Of a stretch of DNA of 64,000 nucleotides, positions 34,565 to 43,092 are shown one piece after another. The position numbers and the translations under genes were made by a program. The notes beneath the pieces are model-generated. The model was not told the origin of the DNA and made no database searches. It was given only the letters and a program-made list of their open reading frames with translations. Numbering within the stretch: the first letter of the stretch is position 1; each line of letters begins with the position of its first letter. The stretch is from Raineya sp. Its GTDB lineage: Bacteria > Bacteroidota > Bacteroidia > Cytophagales > Thermonemataceae. The DNA is taken from positions 186,001-250,000 of the forward strand of contig JALONN010000011.1 in assembly GCA_025454915.1 (NCBI GenBank). The letters run 5' to 3'.

Positions 34565-34990
34565 TTAGGATTTAGAGGCTTTTATCCATTTTATAGCATC
34601 GTCTATATTAGAAAAACTTTCTACAGGTAATGCTGTCATTTTTTTGAAGGTTTGTTCAACATACTGACTAATAACCTTTTTGAAACCAAATTTAGCTTCA
34701 GAAATACCTGCTAAAAGAATTCTTTTGTCGCCAATTTGCTTTTTTACTTCTGGTAGCCATTTTACAACAAGCCATGCTCTTGAGTCCATTGTACTTCCTT
34801 GACTTTTCGTTTGGTCTGCAATCACAGCATCTATGTTTTTGCTGACAATAAACTCTAAAAGCTTTCCATAGGCTTCTTTATATTCATCACTGTCAATTTT
34901 TCCAATAAATTCTAAATAAAGAGTATTGATTTCTGAAATGTAAGAGATATTAGAACAATCATTAGAATATAAGTTTTCAGAGTGTATCAT
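34565..34990 (-). CDS. STAS/SpoIIAA-like small protein, copy B of a tandem pair
   Basis: A 141-residue soluble protein clearly paralogous to the gene just upstream (35035-35454). Shared segments include EFIGKI-S/N-DEYK, KLLEFI-SKN, ADQTKSQG, RAWLVVKWLPEVKK and GISEAKFGFKK. The alternating strand-helix layout, with a central acidic Asp in IADQTKS, resembles the STAS/SpoIIAA-like fold, but no phosphorylatable serine motif is certain. Similar proteins are scattered in Cytophagales and remain uncharacterised. It is probably co-transcribed with its twin 44 bases upstream. Confidence 0.7.
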   Translation of the reverse strand: MIHSENLYSNDCSNISYISEINTLYLEFIGKIDSDEYKEAYGKLLEFIVSKNIDAVIADQTKSQGSTMDSRAWLVVKWLPEVKKQIGDKRILLAGISEAKFGFKKVISQYVEQTFKKMTALPVESFSNIDDAIKWIKASKS

Positions 34991-35034
34991 ATTGAGAAAA
35001 ATTCTTGAAATAATACTTTATAATGAGCTTATGA

Positions 35035-35454
35035 TTACTGATTTTTTTTAATCCAAGTAGTCGCATCTTGTAAATTTTCAAAGACCTCAATAGGGAAAGG
35101 TGTCATCTTTTTTACAGTTTGTTCAATATATTGGCTGATAAATTTCTTAAAACCAAATTTAGCTTCAGAAATACCAGCTACAAGCATCTTTTTATCTCCT
35201 AACTCTTTCTTTACTTCTGGCAACCAATTGACAACCAGCCATGCTCGAGCTTCCATACTACCTCCTTGACTTTTCGTTTGGTCAGTGATAATAGCTGTTG
35301 CATTTTTAGCCAGAATAAACTCCAAAAGCTTATTGTAAGATGCCTTATAATCATCATTTTCAATTTTTCCAATAAACTCAAGATATACAGCATTGATTTC
35401 AGGGAGGTATGAAATATTAGCTGATTTGTTGGTATATAGACTTTCAGATTCCAT
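35035..35454 (-). CDS. STAS/SpoIIAA-like small protein, copy A of a tandem pair
   Basis: A 139-residue paralog of the protein at 34565-34990, aligning over the full length without large gaps. The most constant parts are the YLEFIGKI strand, ITDQTKSQGGSMEARAWLVV, the WLPEVKKELG helix and LVAGISEAKFGFKKFISQYIEQTVKKMT. No signal peptide, membrane helix or cofactor site. The two probably arose by tandem duplication and may form homo- or heterodimers; this is inference. Function unknown. Confidence 0.7.
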   Translation of the reverse strand: MESESLYTNKSANISYLPEINAVYLEFIGKIENDDYKASYNKLLEFILAKNATAIITDQTKSQGGSMEARAWLVVNWLPEVKKELGDKKMLVAGISEAKFGFKKFISQYIEQTVKKMTPFPIEVFENLQDATTWIKKNQ

Positions 35455-35533
35455 AATGAGTTAAAGGTGTTAAATTTCTACAAAAATTTATAGAATAACT
35501 TCTTAAAATCCTAATGAAGTTTAATAAAAATAA

Positions 35534-35556
35534 AAAGAGATAACGAGTATCTCTTT
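35534..35556 (-). terminator. Terminator after heme o synthase
   Basis: On the minus strand a 9-base stem (AAAGAGATA with its complement, 5-base loop) followed by a T-rich tract (complement of TAAAAATAAAAA at 35524-35536). It lies 30 bases after the cyoE stop. Confidence 0.75.
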
Positions 35557-35585
35557 ATGAATGTTTTTAATAAAGATAACAAGTA

Positions 35586-36473
35586 TTAGATTTTATCTAG
35601 TATATAAGCTATTTGAACGATAGGCAGATACAAAAAAGAACCAAACATAATCCGCAATGCTGCTTTAGGAGTATCATCTTTCATGAGGCTAAAGCTTTGA
35701 GCAGCAAACATACAACCAGCAAAAGTTACTACAACTGCTGATACAATACCTGTAAGATTGAACAGGGCAGGAAGTAAACTAATAGGTATCAGGAAAAGAG
35801 TATAAACCATAATTTGGATAGCAGAGTTAAGGCTTCTTCCTTGTTTGGAAGGGAGTAACCTAAAGCCAGCTTTCTGATAATCCTCATCTAAAACCCAAGC
35901 AATTGCCCAGAAATGAGGAAATTGCCAGATAAATTGTACGGCAAAAATAATAAGAGCCTCAAAAGTAATACTTCCAGTGGCAGCTGTCCAGCCCAATAAA
36001 GGAGGTAAAGCTCCCGGAATAGCTCCAACAAATACAGCAATAGAGCCAACTCTTTTGAGAGGTGTATAGACAAATCCATATAAAAACATGGAAATGATAG
36101 AAAGTATAACAGTTAGAGTATTGGTAAACATTGCCAGTAAAGCAATACCTGCAATGGCTACTGCAATGGTATAGATAATGGCTTCTTGGACACTTAAAAT
36201 ACCTAGAGGTAAAGGACGCATTTGTGTCCTTTTCATCAATTTATCTAAATTTTTTTCTAAGATTTGATTGACACCTACGGAAGCACCTGACACAAGAAAA
36301 CCTCCTAAACTCAAGGCGATAAAACCAATCCAGTCAAAATAACCAGTTTTTCCAAAAATATATCCAAAAGAGGCAGAGAAAGCAACTAAAAATGATAATC
36401 TGGGTTTTAAAAAAGTCCAGTATGCTTTTAGTTTTGTACTGAGTCGTATTTCTTCGGAGGTGATAGTGAGCAT
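35586..36473 (-). CDS. cyoE: Heme o synthase (protoheme IX farnesyltransferase)
   Basis: Membrane prenyltransferase that converts heme b to heme o for a terminal oxidase; 295 residues from ATG 36473 with seven to nine membrane helices. The first aspartate-rich site is NQILEKNLDKLMKRTQMRPL (DxxMxRT), the second WVLDEDYQKAGFRLLP (DxxxY, AGFRL). A longer frame reaches 36551, but the added 26 residues would cover a perfect terminator palindrome at 36512-36537, so the internal ATG is preferred. Other oxidase genes are not adjacent; SCO1 and a cytochrome c lie 6 kb away. Confidence 0.93.
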   Translation of the reverse strand: MLTITSEEIRLSTKLKAYWTFLKPRLSFLVAFSASFGYIFGKTGYFDWIGFIALSLGGFLVSGASVGVNQILEKNLDKLMKRTQMRPLPLGILSVQEAIIYTIAVAIAGIALLAMFTNTLTVILSIISMFLYGFVYTPLKRVGSIAVFVGAIPGALPPLLGWTAATGSITFEALIIFAVQFIWQFPHFWAIAWVLDEDYQKAGFRLLPSKQGRSLNSAIQIMVYTLFLIPISLLPALFNLTGIVSAVVVTFAGCMFAAQSFSLMKDDTPKAALRIMFGSFLYLPIVQIAYILDKI

Positions 36474-36511
36474 AGTCTTAGGTAAAACAATCAGTGGCAC
36501 AAAGGTATAGA

Positions 36512-36537
36512 AAAAGGCTTGATTAATCAAGCCTTTT
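36512..36537 (-). terminator. Terminator after the TonB-dependent receptor gene
   Basis: A perfect 26-base palindrome centred on TTAATT, arms AAAAGGCTTGATT, located 54 bases past the receptor stop on the minus strand and ending in a T4 run. It falls between the receptor and cyoE. Confidence 0.85.
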
Positions 36538-36590
36538 GTAAAACTAAACATGAGGTTTTTTAAAAAGTTATGGAAAAATAGTAATTTTTT

Positions 36591-39023
36591 TTAAAATTCT
36601 ATAATAAAGCCAATGGTTGGTAGTACACTGGGGTCATTGTTATTGAGTAGTAGAGGTCTGGCATTGCTACCATCAGGGCGAATTGCTTGCCCGTCTGTAG
36701 TGGCAAAACCTGTATTATCAGGGGTTCTCTCGAATGTATATTGTGGAAATGCTGGGCTTGGCAGTAAAAAGGCATTGACAACATCTAAATATAAATCAAG
36801 TGTCCATTTGTTAAAGTTTATTTTTTTATCTACACGAAAATCAAATGACTGAAATGCTCCTAAACGCTGGGTGTTATATCTTGTAAGGTCTAAAATACCT
36901 TCTCCTACACTTAAATAATTTCTTTGAGAAGCCTCTAAGTCAAATGGGGTGAATGGAGCTCCACCTTGAAAACGATATTTTAGACCTATTTCCCAACCTT
37001 TTTTGAATTTTTTACCTAAAATAGCTGAGAACAAATGCCTTGTATCCCAAGCAGAAACAATATAATCACCTTGTAAATTTGTAAACTCAGACCAAAAAAG
37101 AGTGTAAGATGCTGTAAAAAATAAGTCTTTGACAAGTTTCTGTTGTGCAAATAACTCAATACCATATGTTCTGCCTTTTCCAGTTGTATTTACAGGCTCA
37201 TTGCCGATAGCACTAAAATTACCACCCTGATTAGCTAAAGAAACCCCTTCTCTGATAGAAATAGGATAATTTTCGTAAGTTTTATAAAAACCTTCTAAGG
37301 TAAATCTCAAACTTGATTTAGGTAAAAATTCAATTCCTGCCGTATAATGATTATTAGCTACATAAGGAATATTTTGATTCACTAGGTTATTATTTTCGTC
37401 TCTAAAACCTAAAACTGTGTAAATAGGCATCTTGAAATACCTTCCAACTGAGGCACTTGTAAACCATTTGTCATTGATTTGATAAGATGCTGAAATTCTT
37501 GGAGATAACGTTCTATAAAATTGAAGCCCCGTATTGGTAAAAGTATTCATGTCTGAACGAATACCACCTGAAAACCCCCATTTCCCAATACTACGAGTAG
37601 CTTGTCCGAAGAAGCCAAAACGGGCAAAATCAATAGCAGAATTGGCACGAATATCTATTTGGGGCTGAATAATATTGTTATTTTCATCTCTCACTTCTTT
37701 TCTGAAGCGATTAAAGAAATCTGTATTGTACTTTACATATTGGGCAACGCCTCCATAACTCCATTTCCAATCACCTATTTTTTTATTTACATCTATACGA
37801 AGTTTATTTTCAATCTCTTGAGAACGGACTCTTAATGTTCTGCGAGACTCGTCCCCAAACTGAGCGTCTTCAAATCTATCCAAACGGTTATCAAACATAT
37901 TTCTGCTTAAGGCTATATTCAAATAACCATTGTCTATGAGTCTTTTAAGACTGAAACCTACTGTATAATTCCATTGATTAATACTTGGATTGGAACGCAA
38001 TATATATTCTTTACTGGCATCGGACTCTTTAGGAACACCAAATGTAAACTCATCAATAGCTCCTATACCAATGGCTGTAAGGGTCGTTTTATCATCTAAT
38101 TTACTGCTTATTTTATACTGGAAATCCCAGTAATTAGGGCGAATAGGTAAATCGAGAGCCTGAAATAAAAATTGCAAATAGGAACGTCTTGCAGAGGCTA
38201 AAAAGGTAGTTTTTTTAGAAATAGGACCCTCAAAAGTTGTTGCTAATTCAGTTCCTGAAAGACGGGCATTTCCTGAAAAACGTTCTGGGTTGCCTTCACG
38301 TTGTTTAAATTCTAATACAGAAGAAAGAGCATTATCAAATCTGGAATGAAAAGCTGAACTGCTGAGAGTAACATCTTCAATAAATGAAACATTCAGAATA
38401 CCTGTAGGACCACCAGCAGCACCTTGTGTAGCAAAATGGTTGATAACAGGAACTTCAATGCCGTCTAAATAATAAACATTTTCGTTGGGAGCTCCTCCTC
38501 TGATAATAATATCATTTCTGAAACCACCTACGGAACCTGCTGTTCCTCCTACACCTGGGAGGGCTTGTACCACACGAGAAATGTCAAAATTACCACCTGG
38601 GTTGCTTCTAATTTCTTCTGTAGTAAGGCGTTGAACAGATAATGGCGTTTCGATAGTGGCTGCTGAAGCAGACTTGGAGGTTTTGTCTGTAACTTCTACA
38701 CCTTCAATATTATCTTCTGTTTCTAATTCAAAATTAACAATTTGGGCATTTCCAGAAGTAACAACCAAATTGTACTTGGTAAAAGTTTTATAACCTGCAA
38801 AAGAAACAACAACATTATAACTACCTGTAGGAATTTCAATTCTGAATTTACCTTGTTCATCAGAAACTGCACCTACTTCAGAGTTTTCTACTTTTACAGT
38901 TGCTCCAATAATCAACTCTTGGGTATTCTTATCCTTGATTACCCCCAAAATAACGCCTTGTTTCTGAGCGTAAAGAGAAAAAAAACTAAAAAAAAGAAAA
39001 GTAAAAAAATACACTTTTTTCAT
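36591..39023 (-). CDS. TonB-dependent receptor with carboxypeptidase-regulatory-like N-terminal domain
   Basis: Outer-membrane receptor of 810 residues, without a SusD partner. Signal peptide (FLFFSFFSLYAQ, 1-19), a CarboxypepD_reg-like domain (about 22-108, IGATVKVENSEVGAVSDEQGKF), a plug (about 125-230, VQRLTTEEIRSNPGG, RGGAPNENVYYLDGIEVPVINHF) and a 22-strand barrel ending in IGFIIEF with terminal Phe. The plug lacks the SusC-type RIRG element, so this is a TBDR of the small-substrate/protein-adhesion class; the cargo (siderophore, heme, cobalamin, peptides) is not evident. It is divergent from a MarR-like gene and the 199-base gap contains a hairpin. Confidence 0.9.
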   Translation of the reverse strand: MKKVYFFTFLFFSFFSLYAQKQGVILGVIKDKNTQELIIGATVKVENSEVGAVSDEQGKFRIEIPTGSYNVVVSFAGYKTFTKYNLVVTSGNAQIVNFELETEDNIEGVEVTDKTSKSASAATIETPLSVQRLTTEEIRSNPGGNFDISRVVQALPGVGGTAGSVGGFRNDIIIRGGAPNENVYYLDGIEVPVINHFATQGAAGGPTGILNVSFIEDVTLSSSAFHSRFDNALSSVLEFKQREGNPERFSGNARLSGTELATTFEGPISKKTTFLASARRSYLQFLFQALDLPIRPNYWDFQYKISSKLDDKTTLTAIGIGAIDEFTFGVPKESDASKEYILRSNPSINQWNYTVGFSLKRLIDNGYLNIALSRNMFDNRLDRFEDAQFGDESRRTLRVRSQEIENKLRIDVNKKIGDWKWSYGGVAQYVKYNTDFFNRFRKEVRDENNNIIQPQIDIRANSAIDFARFGFFGQATRSIGKWGFSGGIRSDMNTFTNTGLQFYRTLSPRISASYQINDKWFTSASVGRYFKMPIYTVLGFRDENNNLVNQNIPYVANNHYTAGIEFLPKSSLRFTLEGFYKTYENYPISIREGVSLANQGGNFSAIGNEPVNTTGKGRTYGIELFAQQKLVKDLFFTASYTLFWSEFTNLQGDYIVSAWDTRHLFSAILGKKFKKGWEIGLKYRFQGGAPFTPFDLEASQRNYLSVGEGILDLTRYNTQRLGAFQSFDFRVDKKINFNKWTLDLYLDVVNAFLLPSPAFPQYTFERTPDNTGFATTDGQAIRPDGSNARPLLLNNNDPSVLPTIGFIIEF

Positions 39024-39057
39024 GATATAAAATTTAGCTGGTTGAAGATTAATGAAA

Positions 39058-39083
39058 CCATGAGAGTTTTTTTACTCTCATGG
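39058..39083 (-). promoter_or_regulatory. Leader hairpin upstream of the TonB-dependent receptor
   Basis: Perfect 10-base stem (CCATGAGAGT and its complement) with a 6-base homopolymer loop, T6 on the plus strand and A6 on the receptor strand. It lies 35-60 bases upstream of the receptor start, within its likely 5' leader. A smaller symmetric TAACA-aaa-TGTTA follows at 39106-39118 and could be a regulator site. No promoter of the usual form is obvious on either strand here. Confidence 0.5.
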
Positions 39084-39222
39084 AGAATTCTTTTCAGGCA
39101 AAAAATAACAAAATGTTACCTGAGCAAGTTTGTAGATTAAACAAAACAGTTTTAAAATTGTTACAAAAAAATAAAAATATTTTTTTTTATTACTTTTACG
39201 TAGCAAAAATAACAAATCAGCA

Positions 39223-39861
39223 ATGAATTATAGCTTATTGAAAACAATAGTCGAGCAATTAGAACTGTATGAGCAAGAAAACAAGGATTTTAATTCTGAT
39301 AACTTGACAAGTTTTGTTCTATGGCTGAACAAAAAACTAGATGATACTACTCCCCAACAAATGGAGCAGACAGGTATCCCTTTGGATGGACTGTTGATGG
39401 CTTATATTAGCAATCTCTATAAATATGTAAAACATTATGCAAAGAAAATATTTGAAAATACAATCATTACAGGCATAGACGATTTTGTATTTTTAATGAC
39501 CATTCGTTATCAAACAAATATTAGTAAATCGGAACTGATTCAGCAACACTTGCTTGAAATCTCTTCTGGAATGGAAATTTTAAAACGTTTACAAAAAGAG
39601 AAATTAGTAGAAGAAGTTGAAAATGAAGGTGATAAAAGAAAGAAAAGTTTACAACTCACAAATAAAGGCTCAGATATACTAAACAATCTGATGCCTGAAT
39701 TGGGTAAAGTGGCAACTTTGGCTTCTGCCAATCTGGAAAATACTGAAAAGATAAAATTACTTAATACGCTTAAATATCTTGATGATTTCCATAAAGATAT
39801 ATATCATCGAAAAAATTTTAAGAATCTAAGTGTAGAAGAAATATTAAAAAATAAACTATAG
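39223..39861 (+). CDS. MarR-like winged-helix transcription regulator
   Basis: A 212-residue protein with a MarR-type core: VFLMTIRYQTNISKSELIQQHLLEISSGMEILKRLQKEKLVEEVE forms the helix-turn-helix and recognition helix, followed by the DKRKKSLQLTNKG wing (about residues 85-150). The N-terminal helices (1-70) and C-terminal helices are longer than in typical 140-residue MarR proteins. It is divergent from a TonB-dependent receptor, a usual arrangement for a local regulator, though the target is inferred. The near-consensus -7 TACTTTTA lies at 39191-39198. Its last 6 bases overlap the end of the convergent membrane-protein gene. Confidence 0.82.
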   Translation: MNYSLLKTIVEQLELYEQENKDFNSDNLTSFVLWLNKKLDDTTPQQMEQTGIPLDGLLMAYISNLYKYVKHYAKKIFENTIITGIDDFVFLMTIRYQTNISKSELIQQHLLEISSGMEILKRLQKEKLVEEVENEGDKRKKSLQLTNKGSDILNNLMPELGKVATLASANLENTEKIKLLNTLKYLDDFHKDIYHRKNFKNLSVEEILKNKL

Positions 39862-40263
39862 GAATGTACCTTGATATAGGAAAAAACAGATTGCCCCTAT
39901 AATTAATGCTTTGAGTGTCAGAGGGTCAGCTTTTTTATTGAAAAGAAATAAAATAATAGAGCCACCTACACTTGTAATGCCTCCAACCAGAAGCATTTGA
40001 GCATAACCTTCCCAAGCCATAGACTTGAATAAAATACCCATAGATGCAACAGCTACTCCAAGCATGGTTATCAAATAAAATATTTTAGCTTTACCTGATG
40101 CTGTAAATCCTTCTAATACAGCTACTAATGCAAAAGTAACCCAAGCCACTATTTGAAGCGTTCGGGCTTGCTGAAAACCATATTTTCCTGCAAAAAAGGC
40201 TACAAAAATCAATAAAAATGATATATTTGAAATAGTAACAAGTGCATTTTTAAGCTTGTGCAT
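39856..40263 (-). CDS. Small four-helix membrane protein, GldL-like motif
   Basis: A 135-residue protein with four or five hydrophobic segments (about 9-25, 35-55, 62-82, 88-110, 115-133) and no signal peptide. The motif ASMGILFKSMAWEGYAQML resembles the second-helix region of the gliding protein GldL (G.LFK..HW), and the protein at 56004-56348 shows the same motif, so both belong to a GldL-related family of unknown role. It is not the real GldL, which lies with gldKMN. The gene ends inside the convergent MarR-like gene. Confidence 0.75.
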   Translation of the reverse strand: MHKLKNALVTISNISFLLIFVAFFAGKYGFQQARTLQIVAWVTFALVAVLEGFTASGKAKIFYLITMLGVAVASMGILFKSMAWEGYAQMLLVGGITSVGGSIILFLFNKKADPLTLKALIIGAICFFLYQGTFL

Positions 40264-40332
40264 AAGTAGAAATTTGAGCGTTTTTACTTGTTAAAAGTAT
40301 AAATAATCATTCAATAATCAAAGATTTTCTAT

Positions 40333-40797
40333 ATGTTAAAATTTATTACATATTTTTTACTCTTTATATACTCCGAAAACCTAAATCCGTATAAATCTTA
40401 CAAGTTTTATGGGGGAGAAATTACATTGCCTAATCATTATAAATTTAAAATTTTAGAGCATAGTTTAGATTGGTGTTATGCTTCAGGAACGAGTTCAGAT
40501 GAATCAGTTGAAATATATATAGATATTATCATAAATACACGGTTTGAAACAAACAATATAAAAGAATTATATGAGCTAGCCACCAAGGTTCAGGATCTTC
40601 ATATAACCTATCATACTCAAAAAAATAATTGGCTGGTAGTGAGTGGTTTCTCAAAAGCAGATGGTAAAATAGTATATTGGAAAAGAGTAGCAGGAAAACG
40701 TTTTATAGGTGATGTGCGAATAAGATATTCTAAAGATAAAAAACATAATATAGAACCTTATTTGAGTACAATCTCCAAGTCATTTACTGTTTGGTAA
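40333..40797 (+). CDS. Small exported protein of unknown function
   Basis: A 154-residue protein. A hydrophobic start (LKFITYFLLFIYS) suggests a signal peptide or anchor. The rest, FYGGEITLPNHYKFKILEHSLDW ... INTRFETNNIKELYELATKV ... WLVVSGFSKADGKIVYWKRV ... STISKSFTVW, follows the beta-alpha-beta pattern of PsbP/DcrB-like lipid- or metal-linked proteins, an analogy only. No cysteine motif or catalytic residue. The terminator palindrome starts in its stop codon. Confidence 0.65.
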   Translation: MLKFITYFLLFIYSENLNPYKSYKFYGGEITLPNHYKFKILEHSLDWCYASGTSSDESVEIYIDIIINTRFETNNIKELYELATKVQDLHITYHTQKNNWLVVSGFSKADGKIVYWKRVAGKRFIGDVRIRYSKDKKHNIEPYLSTISKSFTVW

Positions 40798-40829
40798 CAA
40801 CAAAGCCCTCTTAAGAGGGCTTTGTTGTT
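40796..40829. terminator. Perfect 34-base bidirectional terminator before purH
   Basis: Arms of 17 bases (40796-40812 / 40813-40829), core ACAAAGCCCTCTT, perfect. It overlaps the stop of the upstream gene and ends 4 bases before the purH stop. Confidence 0.93.
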
Positions 40830-40832
40830 ATT

Positions 40833-42356
40833 TTAGTGTCTGAAATGTCTGATTCCTGTAAAGACCATAGCCACATCATTCTGGTTACAATAGTCAATAC
40901 TGTCTTGGTCTTTGATAGAGCCACCAGGTTGTACAACAGCTGTAATGCCTTCTTTATGAGCAATTTCCACACAATCAGGGAAAGGGAAAAAGGCATCTGA
41001 AGCCATGACAGCACCTTTTAAGCTAAACCCAAATGCATTGGCTTTATGAATAGCTTGTTTTAAAGCATCTACACGAGAAGTTTGCCCTGTTCCGCTTGCA
41101 AGCAATTGGGTTTCGTTGGCAAGTACAATGGTATTGGATTTAGTATGTTTAGATAGGATAGCTGCAAAAATAAGAGCCTTTTGTTCTTGTGGAGTGGGAG
41201 TTTTTTGTGTTACAACTTTTAAATCTTCCACAGTCTCAGTTTTAAGGTCTTTTTCTTGCATTACCACACCATTTAAAAGTGTTCTAAACTGCCAGTCAGA
41301 AGTTTGAACAGGTTTTTGAAGTAGAATAATTCTGTTTTTCTTCTTTTTCAGGATTTCTAGAGCTTCTGTTTCGTAGCTTGGAGCAATGAGGACTTCAAAA
41401 AATAATTTATCCAATTCTTCAGCAGCAGCCACATTTATTTTCTGATTGAAAGCAATAATGCCTCCGAAAGCAGAAACAGGGTCAGAAGACAAAGCTTTCA
41501 AGTAAGCATCTTTTACATCAGTGCCAATCGCACAACCACAAGCATTGGTGTGTTTGATGATGGCACAAACAGGTTGCTCTGAGCCAAATTCTGCTACCAG
41601 TCCCACAGCTCCGTCTATATCTACTAAATTGTTGTAACTCAGCTCTTTTCCATTCAATTGCTCAAACATTTCTTCTAAATTGCCAAAGAAAAAACCTTTT
41701 TGGTGAGGATTTTCGCCATAACGGAGAGTTCTGCCATCTAAAATGCTTTCCTTGAAACTTACAGAAGCATTGGTTTGTCCGTTAAAGTATTTAAAAATAG
41801 CTGTATCATAATGAGAACTTACTTCAAATGCTTTGGTAGCCAAATATTTACGATGCTCTAATGTGATATTCCCATTTTGGTTTTCTAAAATATCCAACAA
41901 ATAAGGATACTGATTTTTAGAAGCTATAATCGTTACATCTTGGAAATTTTTTGCAGCAGCTCTAATGAGGGAAATACCTCCAATATCAATTTTTTCAATG
42001 ATTTCATCTTCTCTTCCACCTTTAGCTAGAGTTTCTTCGAAAGGGTACAAATCTACAATGACAAGGTCTATGGCAGGAATTTGATAAGTTTGGGTTTCCT
42101 GTAAATCAGAATCCAAGCCTCTACGAGATAAAATACCTCCAAAAACCTTTGGATGAAGCGTTTTTACTCTACCACCCAAAATAGAAGGATAACCTGTAAG
42201 GTCTTCTACGGCAATAACAGGAATGCCCAAACCTTCAATAAAAGTTTGAGTACCTCCTGTTGAGTAAATTTTAACTCCTTGTTTATGAAGAGCTTGAACG
42301 ATAGGTTCTAAACCATCTTTGTAAAAAACAGAAATCAAAGCAGATTGAACTGACAT
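40833..42356 (-). CDS. purH: Bifunctional AICAR transformylase / IMP cyclohydrolase
   Basis: Last two steps of purine synthesis, 507 residues. The N-terminal IMP cyclohydrolase (MGS-like, about 1-150) shows YSTGGTQTFIEGLGIPV and GGRVKTLHP; the C-terminal AICAR formyltransferase (about 155-507) shows LRYGENPHQ, KHTNACGCAIG and the terminal GIRHFRH, all typical. Start ATG 42356. It is expressed from the minus strand, divergent from the SCO1 gene, with the terminator at 40796-40829 closing it. Confidence 0.97.
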   Translation of the reverse strand: MSVQSALISVFYKDGLEPIVQALHKQGVKIYSTGGTQTFIEGLGIPVIAVEDLTGYPSILGGRVKTLHPKVFGGILSRRGLDSDLQETQTYQIPAIDLVIVDLYPFEETLAKGGREDEIIEKIDIGGISLIRAAAKNFQDVTIIASKNQYPYLLDILENQNGNITLEHRKYLATKAFEVSSHYDTAIFKYFNGQTNASVSFKESILDGRTLRYGENPHQKGFFFGNLEEMFEQLNGKELSYNNLVDIDGAVGLVAEFGSEQPVCAIIKHTNACGCAIGTDVKDAYLKALSSDPVSAFGGIIAFNQKINVAAAEELDKLFFEVLIAPSYETEALEILKKKKNRIILLQKPVQTSDWQFRTLLNGVVMQEKDLKTETVEDLKVVTQKTPTPQEQKALIFAAILSKHTKSNTIVLANETQLLASGTGQTSRVDALKQAIHKANAFGFSLKGAVMASDAFFPFPDCVEIAHKEGITAVVQPGGSIKDQDSIDYCNQNDVAMVFTGIRHFRH

Positions 42357-42427
42357 TGTGAGAGAATGTTTAATTGTGGAGAATTAGGAAAAGCTAGTCT
42401 AAACATTTTGCTTAGACTTTCTATTTT

Positions 42428-42460
42428 TTTGGTAAAATTAGCCAATTTTCCCTATTTTTG
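42428..42460 (+). promoter_or_regulatory. Promoter of the SCO1-cytochrome c pair
   Basis: TTTG (42428-42431), 21 bases, then TATTTTTG (42453-42460). The start codon is 14 bases downstream, giving a very short leader. It lies in the 118-base divergent gap from purH. Confidence 0.55.
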
Positions 42461-42474
42461 ACAAAAAAACAGCC

Positions 42475-43092
42475 ATGAAATACATATTATTTTTATTATT
42501 GATTGTGTTATTTGCCTGTGAGCAAGAAAAAAAACTTCCCATATTAGGCGAACGCCAAGCCATAGATAAAGAAGTAAATGGGAAAATTGTAACAGATACA
42601 GTATATCATACTGTTCCAGCTTTTTCATTTATCAATCAGGATGGACAAACAGTTACAGATAAAACTTTTGAAGGAAAAATTTACGTAACGGATTTTTTCT
42701 TTACGACTTGTCCCAGTATTTGCCCTAAAATGAAACAACAAATGCTGAGAGTGTATGAAAAATATAAAAACGATGACAGAGTTTTGATACTTTCTCACTC
42801 AATTTCCAGAGAAGATAGTGTAGCAGTATTGAAAGAATATGCCAAAAAAATTAATATAGAGTCTAAAAAATGGCATTTGGTAACAGGCAAGTGGACTGAT
42901 ATTGAAACAATGGCAAAACAATATTTTATAGGAGTTCAAGAAGATGCAGATGAGCCGGGAGGATACTTACACAACGGAAATTTTGTACTAGTGGATAAAC
43001 AAAAGAGAATCAGAGCCACTTGTGATGGTACAAACCCAAAAGATGTAGAGAAATTTTTATTAGATATGGATATTTTACTCAATGAAAAATAA
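42475..43092 (+). CDS. SCO1/SenC/PrrC-type copper chaperone (lipoprotein)
   Basis: A 205-residue thioredoxin-fold protein for assembly of the CuA centre of cytochrome oxidase. Lipobox LFAC gives Cys15 as the lipid-anchor site on the outer face of the inner membrane. The copper ligands are Cys79 and Cys83 (TTCPSICPKM) and His166 (GGYLHNGNF). The start ATG 42475 lies 14 bases after the -7 element. The next gene begins 11 bases before its stop, in another frame, so they are translationally coupled. Confidence 0.93.
   Translation: MKYILFLLLIVLFACEQEKKLPILGERQAIDKEVNGKIVTDTVYHTVPAFSFINQDGQTVTDKTFEGKIYVTDFFFTTCPSICPKMKQQMLRVYEKYKNDDRVLILSHSISREDSVAVLKEYAKKINIESKKWHLVTGKWTDIETMAKQYFIGVQEDADEPGGYLHNGNFVLVDKQKRIRATCDGTNPKDVEKFLLDMDILLNEK

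Noticed and set aside
36474..36551. Longer start for heme o synthase
   Set aside because: The extra segment contains a perfect palindromic terminator of the preceding receptor gene.
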